Shown: positions 58,538-64,000 of the stretch, piece by piece
How the letters are laid out: the number at the start of each line of letters is the position of its first letter
Numbering within the stretch: position 1 is the stretch's first letter
Source: Clostridium gasigenes
GTDB taxonomy: Bacteria > Bacillota > Clostridia > Clostridiales > Clostridiaceae
Assembly (NCBI RefSeq): GCF_900104115.1
Contig: NZ_FNJM01000011.1
Location: 1-64,000 of the forward strand
Direction of reading: 5' to 3'
Length of the DNA stretch: 64,000 bases
The notes under the pieces: generated by a model
Seen by the model: only the letters and a program-made list of their open reading frames with translations
Told to the model about the DNA's origin: nothing
The model's database searches: none
Translations under genes and position numbers: made by a program

Positions 58538-59356
58538 TTAACCTCCTAAAATGGTTAAAGTTTTAATTAACTTTTTCCACATAATTTTTGCTATTGTCAT
58601 CAATATTACTATCCATATAACTTGAATTAGTAGTGCCTTTAATATTTCAGTATTATTTAATTTTCCAAGGTATATCATAGTAGGGGTGTAAACCATAGAG
58701 CTAAAAGGTAAAAATTTAAATATAGGTTGTGCCCATACTGGGAAAAAAGCAATTGGTATCATAATTCCAGATAAAAGTTGAACTATAGCTTGTGTTATTT
58801 GAGTTAAACCCCACATATTAGTTATTTTAAAAGATAATAATCCGAAAATATAACTAAAATAAAAATTAAGAAGTATTCCAAGCGTTATACTAAATAAATA
58901 TAATAAAATATTTGCTATATTTACATACCCAAAAAAATTATAAAACATAGCTGTTGTAACTGCGAATGTACCTATAAATATAAAGATGAAATAGTAAAAT
59001 ACAGTTCCTAGGCTTTGGAAAAACATTCTTTTTTCATAGCTAATTGGTCTAATTAAATTAATGGCAATAGAACCATCCTTAACTTCTCTTGCAATATCAT
59101 AAGAAATATCAACAGCTATTATTAAGCTTGTCAAAAATGAAATAAATACATATATTATCATTTCATTAAAGCTAAAACCATGTATAGAAGCACCTTCAGT
59201 GCTGCCATATATTGCTTTCCATAAATAATAGGTTACTGCAAGCATTAGTGATTCACCAAATATAAATATAAGTACATTTGCTTTATAAGATATAAGTCTT
59301 TGGAATGTATTAGTGGCAAATGGTAAATAGGGTTTTAAATTTTTAAAGCATTTCAT
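58538..59356 (-). CDS. ABC-2 type permease (PF06182-like), first subunit
   Basis: 272 residues with six helices: KPYLPFATNTFQRLISYKAN (cytoplasmic start), VLIFIFGESLMLAVTYYLWK, DGSIAINLIRPISYEKRMFF (the conserved D-G-S-I...L-I-R-P motif), and GIMIPIAFFPVWAQPIFKFL, PFSSMVYTPTMIYLG. The RP-x-S/N motif is shared with the next gene, so the two permeases are paralogues that make a heterodimer. AGGGGTG site upstream. It begins 3 bp after the ATPase stop. Confidence 0.93.
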   Translation of the reverse strand: MKCFKNLKPYLPFATNTFQRLISYKANVLIFIFGESLMLAVTYYLWKAIYGSTEGASIHGFSFNEMIIYVFISFLTSLIIAVDISYDIAREVKDGSIAINLIRPISYEKRMFFQSLGTVFYYFIFIFIGTFAVTTAMFYNFFGYVNIANILLYLFSITLGILLNFYFSYIFGLLSFKITNMWGLTQITQAIVQLLSGIMIPIAFFPVWAQPIFKFLPFSSMVYTPTMIYLGKLNNTEILKALLIQVIWIVILMTIAKIMWKKLIKTLTILGG

Positions 59357-59359
59357 AAC

Positions 59360-60361
59360 CTACACCCCTCTTCGGTACATCTTTTTAATAATATCCTCAA
59401 TACTTGTATCCTTAATTGAAAAATCTAAAACAGTAAATTGTTTCATAACCTTGGACATAATTTCAGCTACCGTTGTTTTATTTTTATTAAAGGTTATCAT
59501 AAACTTATTTTCAATGACTTCTATCTTAAATTCATCATCATGTAGTTCAATTTCATTAGTAAGATTTAAATCCTCTAATTTTATATCTTCTTTAAACTGA
59601 ATTTCTATAGTTGTTAAATAGCCATAAAGAGTTTTTATATCATTAATTTTACCGTCATAAATTTTCTGTCCATTGTCAATAATAATAATTCTGCTACATA
59701 ACTCCTCTATATCAATTAAATCGTGAGTTGTTAATATAATTGTTGTATTAAACTCATCATTAATAAGTTTAATAGCTTTTCTAACCTTTTCTTTTACTAC
59801 AACATCAAGCCCTATGGTTGGTTCATCAAGATATAAAATTTTTGGATTATGGATTAATGCAGCTGCTAAATCAGCTCTCATTCTTTGTCCTAAAGATAAT
59901 GTTCTAACAGGACTTAAGTAAAAAGGTTCCAAGTCTAAAACCTCATTTAGAAAAGCCATTCTTTTTTCAAAATCATCATCACTCACATTGTAAATATCCT
60001 TAAGTAATGTAAATGTTTCTGAAATAGGTAGATCCCACCACAACTGAGTTTTTTGACCAAAGACTACACCTATATTTTTAGCGTTATCTTCTCTTTTTTC
60101 ATAAGGAATAAGTCCATTAACGGAAACGGTTCCAGAACTGGGAGTAAGAATACCAGTCATCATTTTTATTGTTGTAGATTTACCAGCTCCATTAGCACCG
60201 ATATATCCAACTATCTCTCCTTTTTTAATTTCAAAACTTATATTGTCCACAGCAACTTTACTAGTATATTCATTAGAAAAAAAAGATTTAATAGCTCCTT
60301 TAAATCCAGGAAATTTTTTGTTTGTTTTAAATTCCTTAGTTAAATTCTCAACCTTAATCAT
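59360..60361 (-). CDS. ABC exporter ATPase (DrrA-type)
   Basis: 333 residues: Walker A GYIGANGAGKSTTIKMMTGI (about 52-71), Q-loop GVVFGQKTQLWWDLPISETF, signature LSLGQRMRADLAAALIHNPK, Walker B ILYLDEPTIGLDVVVK, and switch His in ILTTHDLIDIEELC. The C-terminal 80 residues (IEIQFKEDIKLEDLNLTNEI to FSIKDTSIEDIIKKMY) match DrrA-type extensions. W-W-D-L-P in the Q-loop is typical of ATPases paired with PF06182 permeases. GGGGTG ribosome site; promoter TTGAAA/TATAAT about 50 bp upstream. Leads the export operon and diverges from the collagenase. Confidence 0.95.
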   Translation of the reverse strand: MIKVENLTKEFKTNKKFPGFKGAIKSFFSNEYTSKVAVDNISFEIKKGEIVGYIGANGAGKSTTIKMMTGILTPSSGTVSVNGLIPYEKREDNAKNIGVVFGQKTQLWWDLPISETFTLLKDIYNVSDDDFEKRMAFLNEVLDLEPFYLSPVRTLSLGQRMRADLAAALIHNPKILYLDEPTIGLDVVVKEKVRKAIKLINDEFNTTIILTTHDLIDIEELCSRIIIIDNGQKIYDGKINDIKTLYGYLTTIEIQFKEDIKLEDLNLTNEIELHDDEFKIEVIENKFMITFNKNKTTVAEIMSKVMKQFTVLDFSIKDTSIEDIIKKMYRRGV

Positions 60362-60404
60362 AAATTCACCCCTTTTATAGTTAAATATAAAATATTCACT
60401 TTAA

Positions 60405-60433
60405 ATTATAACTTTAATTGAGAAAATTTTCAA
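60405..60433 (-). promoter_or_regulatory. Promoter of the ABC-2 exporter operon
   Basis: On the minus strand TTGAAA (60433-60428), 17-bp spacer, TATAAT (60410-60405). Confidence 0.8.
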
Positions 60434-60509
60434 ATAAATATATAAACTTAAAGTAAAATAATAAAATTTAATCAAAATGTTAATATGGCTATATTTTTAT
60501 TAAATATTG

Positions 60510-60538
60510 TTTACAAAATTCGCAAATAGATGTAAAAT
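60510..60538 (+). promoter_or_regulatory. Promoter of the collagenase gene
   Basis: TTTACA (60510-60515), 17-bp spacer, TAAAAT (60533-60538), about 50 bp before the ATG. No VirR-box pair was noticed. Confidence 0.75.
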
Positions 60539-60589
60539 AATAGATGATATTGAATAATTATATAAAAATATTAACATTTAGGAGGAAAA

Positions 60590-63500
60590 ATGAATAAAAG
60601 AATAAGGGGAGTAGCAAGCTTTTTAGCTGTTACAATAATTAGTACTACTTTATCTACTCAAAGGGTGTTTGCTTTAGACAAAAATTTGGAAGCTAAACAA
60701 AGTAATAGCTCTTATGAACAAGAAGATAAACAAATTGGGGGACAAGTTAAGGAAAATATAGAGGAGGTAAAACATGCAAATAGTGAAGCTGAGGTTAGAA
60801 GTGTAAAGCCTAAGATACCAGATGATATAAATGTAATAGTCGCTAATAAAAAGTCAAATGAAGTATATTCTATGAAGGATTTAAACGCTTTATCTTATGA
60901 AGGATTGGTTGAAAAAATTTCCGTTATTCCTTGGAATAATATAACTGATTTATTTGAGTACAATGAAGATGCTGTAGAATTTTATAGTGATACAAATCGT
61001 ATGGAGTATTTATTAAATGATTTAAGTAGAAGAGGGAAAGAGTTTACCCCAGAGGATGACTTGGGAATACCTACTTTAATAGAAGTTATAAGAGCTGGAT
61101 ACTATTTAGCATATTATAATAATGGAATACCAGAGCTAAAAAGTAAAGAAGGCCATGAAAAATGTATTCCATCTATATTAGCAATTCAAAGTAATCCAAA
61201 TTTCAAGTTTGGTACAGACGCACAGGATAATATTTTAAGTACATTAGGAGTATTAATAAATAATACAACATCAAATGCAGATATTGTTAATAATTTTGTG
61301 CCAATTTTAAACCAATATAAAGAAAATTTTGATGCATTTATAAAAGATCCACTTAAAGGAAAAGCTATATATAATATAATTACAGGGGTACAATATAGCA
61401 TAACTGTATATGGGTATGAAAATAGTAATGACTATAGTAAATCTTCTTGGTCCGGAAAAATAGATGGCTTTATAAATTTTATATCTTATTTAGCTTTGAA
61501 AGGGGAGTTAACAGAAGATAATGCCTGGCTAATAAATAATGGATTGTATTCTATAGCTAAACTTAGTCCAGTTCACAGCAATCCAAAGGAAGGAGTAAGG
61601 GTTTTAACTAGGTGTATGGAAATATACCCTTATTTAAGTGAACAATATCTTCAAGTTGTATCTTCAATAGCAGATAATTATAATTCTACTGATGATACAG
61701 GAAAAAAAATTGATTATGATAAAGTAAAAGCTGAAGCTAGAGAAAAATATTTGTCTAAAACTTATAAGTTTGATGATGGACAAGTAGTGATAAAGGCTGG
61801 AGATAAAGTTACTGAAGAAAAAATAAATAGTGTATATTGGGCATCTAAAGAGGTTCAAGCACAATTTTTTAGAGTTTTAGGTACTGATAAAGCTTTAGAG
61901 AATGGAAATAAAGATGATGTATTAACTATAGTAATATATAATAGCCCTAAAGAATACAAGCTTAATAGATTAATAAATGGGTTAGATGTTGAAAATGGTG
62001 GTATGTATATAGAAGGAGATGGAACATTTTATACTTATGAAAGGACTTCTGATGAGAGCATATATACTTTAGAAGAGTTATTTAGACATGAATTTACTCA
62101 TTATCTACAAGGTAGATATTTAGTTCCTGGTATGTGGGGATCAGGCGGGATTTATGAAGGAAATAGACTTACTTGGCTTGAAGAAGGTGGTGCAGAACTT
62201 TTTGCTGGGGCTACTAGAACCGAAAATATAATGCCTAGAAAGTCAGTAGTAAGTAATATAGTTCGTACAGAAAAATCAGATAGATATACTGTAGATAAGA
62301 CAATGCATTCAAAATATGGAAGCTTTGATTTTTATCATTATAGCTTTGCATTACAAAGCTATATGTATAATAAAGATTTAGGGAAACTAAATGCTATTTT
62401 TGAAGCTGTTAAGGCTAATAATATAGCTAAATATGATGAATTAATAAAAAATTATAGTAGTAACTCTAATTTAGAAGAATCTTATCAAAACTATATGGAT
62501 AGTTTAATTAAAGACTATGATAAGCTATCTACACCTTTAGTATCAGCTGATTACGCTATTAAACATAAAACTAAAAATTCTAAAGAAATTTATGATGATA
62601 TAACTAATTCTGCAAGAATTACAAATGTTAAAACAGAAAATAAAAAATCGCAATTTTTTGATAGCTTTGTTTTAAGAGGTACTTATGATGCAGGAAAATC
62701 AGAAGGCAAAGAAAATGATTATAATAAAATGAATAAGAATCTTAATGAAATATTAAATACACTAGATGGATATTCATGGTCAGGATATAAGACTGTTACA
62801 GCTTATATGGTTAATTATAATGTTGATAGAAATAGTAATGTTACTTGGGAGTTAGTGTTTAATGGAATATTAAAAGAGGGAGTAACAGAAGAACCATCTG
62901 AAAAACCTGTGGTAAATATAAGTGTACCAGATAAGGTATATAAGAATAAAGAAATTAAATTTACTAGTAATGTAACTATGGATAATAATAATAAGATTAT
63001 TGAGTATTTATGGGATTTTGGTGATGGAAATACTAGTAATGAAGCTAATCCAAGTCATAAATATGAAAAGATAGGTGATTATACAGTAACTTTAAAGGTT
63101 AAGGATAATGAAGGGCTTTCAGCTAATAAATCAATTAAAATAAAAGTTGAGAATATGTCAGTAATAAAACCTAAAACTTTAAATGAAGTTGAAGTTAATG
63201 ATTCTATTGAAAAGGCTAATGGACCTATATTAAATGATACTTTAGTTAAAGGTAATATGGAAAATGGAGATAGCGATACTTTCTATTTTGATGTATTATC
63301 AGATTCAGAGTTAGATATAAATGTGCAAAAAGCAGGAGAGGCTAATATTACTTGGGTATTATACGATAGTTCCGATGCAGAGAACTATATAGCATATGCA
63401 AATGAAAGGGAAGAAAATAATTATAAGGGTACTTATAAAGCTACTAAGGGCAGATATTATATAGTTGTTTATGGATTTTCACAAGTTAAAGAAGAATATA

Positions 63501-63907
63501 CATTAAGTATTGATGGTAATATAGGTGGAGGGAAAATTGAAGAAATTGATAATAATGTTATAATGGAAAAGGAGAATAATAATGATTTTGATACTGCAAC
63601 TACTATTCATATTAATGATAGTGTAGTTAAGGGCGGCTTTTCTCAAGAGGATAACATAGATATGTATAGTTTTAAAGTTTCAGAAGAAGGAACTGTAGAT
63701 ATATCGTTAACACCGGATAGTGAAGGCTTGGGTGTGGCTTGGACTTTGCATTCTGAAAAGAACTTTAATAAATATATAGCATATCCTCATAGAGAAGGAA
63801 AAAAATTATGTAATACAATGAATTTAAAGCCTGGTAAATACTATTTAAATGTATACAGTTATGAAGGCCAAGGCAATTATACAATAGAAAATCATTTTAG
63901 TAATTAA
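60590..63907 (+). CDS. colA: Collagenase (M9 family, ColA/ColG type)
   Basis: 1105 residues. Signal peptide (cleaved after VFA, about 28), a pro-region, an activator domain (DLFEYNEDAVEFYSDTNRME onward), and a catalytic gluzincin domain: HEFTH at residues 500-504 and the third zinc ligand Glu532 in WLEEGGAELFAGATRTE, 32 residues after His500, the same spacing as in ColG. Then a PKD domain (about 775-860, YLWDFGDGNTSNEANPSHKY) and two collagen-binding PPC domains (about 862-972, LNEVEVNDSIEKANGPILND; about 991-1105, MEKENNNDFDTATTIHINDS). Domain order M9-PKD-CBD-CBD equals ColG/ColA. A secreted tissue-degrading enzyme. Confidence 0.97.
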   Translation: MNKRIRGVASFLAVTIISTTLSTQRVFALDKNLEAKQSNSSYEQEDKQIGGQVKENIEEVKHANSEAEVRSVKPKIPDDINVIVANKKSNEVYSMKDLNALSYEGLVEKISVIPWNNITDLFEYNEDAVEFYSDTNRMEYLLNDLSRRGKEFTPEDDLGIPTLIEVIRAGYYLAYYNNGIPELKSKEGHEKCIPSILAIQSNPNFKFGTDAQDNILSTLGVLINNTTSNADIVNNFVPILNQYKENFDAFIKDPLKGKAIYNIITGVQYSITVYGYENSNDYSKSSWSGKIDGFINFISYLALKGELTEDNAWLINNGLYSIAKLSPVHSNPKEGVRVLTRCMEIYPYLSEQYLQVVSSIADNYNSTDDTGKKIDYDKVKAEAREKYLSKTYKFDDGQVVIKAGDKVTEEKINSVYWASKEVQAQFFRVLGTDKALENGNKDDVLTIVIYNSPKEYKLNRLINGLDVENGGMYIEGDGTFYTYERTSDESIYTLEELFRHEFTHYLQGRYLVPGMWGSGGIYEGNRLTWLEEGGAELFAGATRTENIMPRKSVVSNIVRTEKSDRYTVDKTMHSKYGSFDFYHYSFALQSYMYNKDLGKLNAIFEAVKANNIAKYDELIKNYSSNSNLEESYQNYMDSLIKDYDKLSTPLVSADYAIKHKTKNSKEIYDDITNSARITNVKTENKKSQFFDSFVLRGTYDAGKSEGKENDYNKMNKNLNEILNTLDGYSWSGYKTVTAYMVNYNVDRNSNVTWELVFNGILKEGVTEEPSEKPVVNISVPDKVYKNKEIKFTSNVTMDNNNKIIEYLWDFGDGNTSNEANPSHKYEKIGDYTVTLKVKDNEGLSANKSIKIKVENMSVIKPKTLNEVEVNDSIEKANGPILNDTLVKGNMENGDSDTFYFDVLSDSELDINVQKAGEANITWVLYDSSDAENYIAYANEREENNYKGTYKATKGRYYIVVYGFSQVKEEYTLSIDGNIGGGKIEEIDNNVIMEKENNNDFDTATTIHINDSVVKGGFSQEDNIDMYSFKVSEEGTVDISLTPDSEGLGVAWTLHSEKNFNKYIAYPHREGKKLCNTMNLKPGKYYLNVYSYEGQGNYTIENHFSN

Positions 63908-63911
63908 TATT

Positions 63912-63946
63912 AAGGCTGTTCATAATAATTATGTATGAGCAGCCTT
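63912..63946 (+). terminator. Hairpin after the collagenase gene
   Basis: AAGGCTG-x-TCATA (63912-63924) pairs with TATGA-x-CAGCCTT (63934-63946). No T-run follows on the plus strand, so termination may be inefficient or the hairpin may protect the mRNA 3' end. The last 54 bases of the window show nothing else beyond an AAGGGGTG near 63990 that may serve a gene outside the window. Confidence 0.55.
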
Positions 63947-64000
63947 GAATATACACAAGGTGGTTGTATTAGAAATAGACTGTGAGAAGAAGGGGTGAAT

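Noticed and set aside
60362..60589. VirR boxes upstream of the collagenase
   Set aside because: Looked for paired direct repeats before the promoter as in C. perfringens VirR targets; none convincing.

Overview
The window is a very AT-rich chromosome segment, almost certainly from a spore-forming, anaerobic, motile Clostridium of the sensu stricto group. Grounds: very low GC with A/T-ending codons, strong GGAGG-type ribosome sites, a ColA/ColG-type M9 collagenase, the clostridial asrABC sulfite reductase next to an FNT hydrosulfide channel, a spore photoproduct lyase, a BclA-like exosporium-type protein, MotAB, and many two-component systems. Species cannot be fixed from sequence alone. No tRNA, rRNA, CRISPR array or complete mobile element was seen.

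Layout. 1-2.9 kb: the end of an IS3-like element, a two-gene membrane operon of unknown role, a MerR regulator and a BclA-C-like protein. 3.1-6.8 kb: an LCP protein, a GT-C membrane glycosyltransferase and a polyprenyl-phosphate glycosyltransferase, likely a cell-wall polymer decoration set. 6.9-19.7 kb: accessory and stress genes (fasciclin, AmmeMemoRadiSam A/B fusion with a decayed radical-SAM gene, lmo0937-type small protein, SIMPL, secreted MBL hydrolase with lamin-tail domain, lysoplasmalogenase-like protein, VOC, GNAT, DUF2935, MarR/azoreductase) with a noncoding degenerate 21-bp repeat array at about 9.0-9.4 kb. 19.8-23.7 kb: motAB, a feoB remnant with its intact Cys-rich partner gene, and a Cys-rich orphan. 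23.9-36.6 kb: a two-component pair, an ABC-F ribosome-protection gene behind a convincing transcription attenuator, an LtaS-like synthase, and a permease/ATPase/response regulator/kinase module.

36.7-42.1 kb: DegV plus a DUF1836 regulator behind a large palindrome, then CdaR, GntP permease and glycerate kinase. 42.3-46.7 kb: a Crp-type regulator, FNT hydrosulfide channel and asrABC, where a TGTGA-N6-TCAC palindrome lies about 41.5 bp before the predicted start of the channel/asr operon and also forms the terminator of the regulator gene. 46.9-53.1 kb: spore photoproduct lyase and a chitin locus (a large secreted protein with a ChiA-type N-domain, divergent from two GH18 chitinases). 53.2-57.7 kb: a beta-lactamase-fold protein, a 49-aa conserved gene, a WG-repeat protein, an XRE regulator with tandem operators and a membrane gene broken at a T7 tract. 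57.7-63.9 kb: a three-gene PF06182-type ABC exporter divergent from a collagenase.

The segment combines polymer degradation (chitin, collagen), envelope maintenance (LCP/GTs, LtaS, ABC plus two-component system) and dissimilatory sulfite use. The most interesting material is regulatory: the ABC-F attenuator, the Crp operator/terminator, the MarR operator pair with an apparently leaderless regulator mRNA, the XRE tandem operators, the DegV palindrome, the duplicated 80-bp hairpin element and the 21-bp array.
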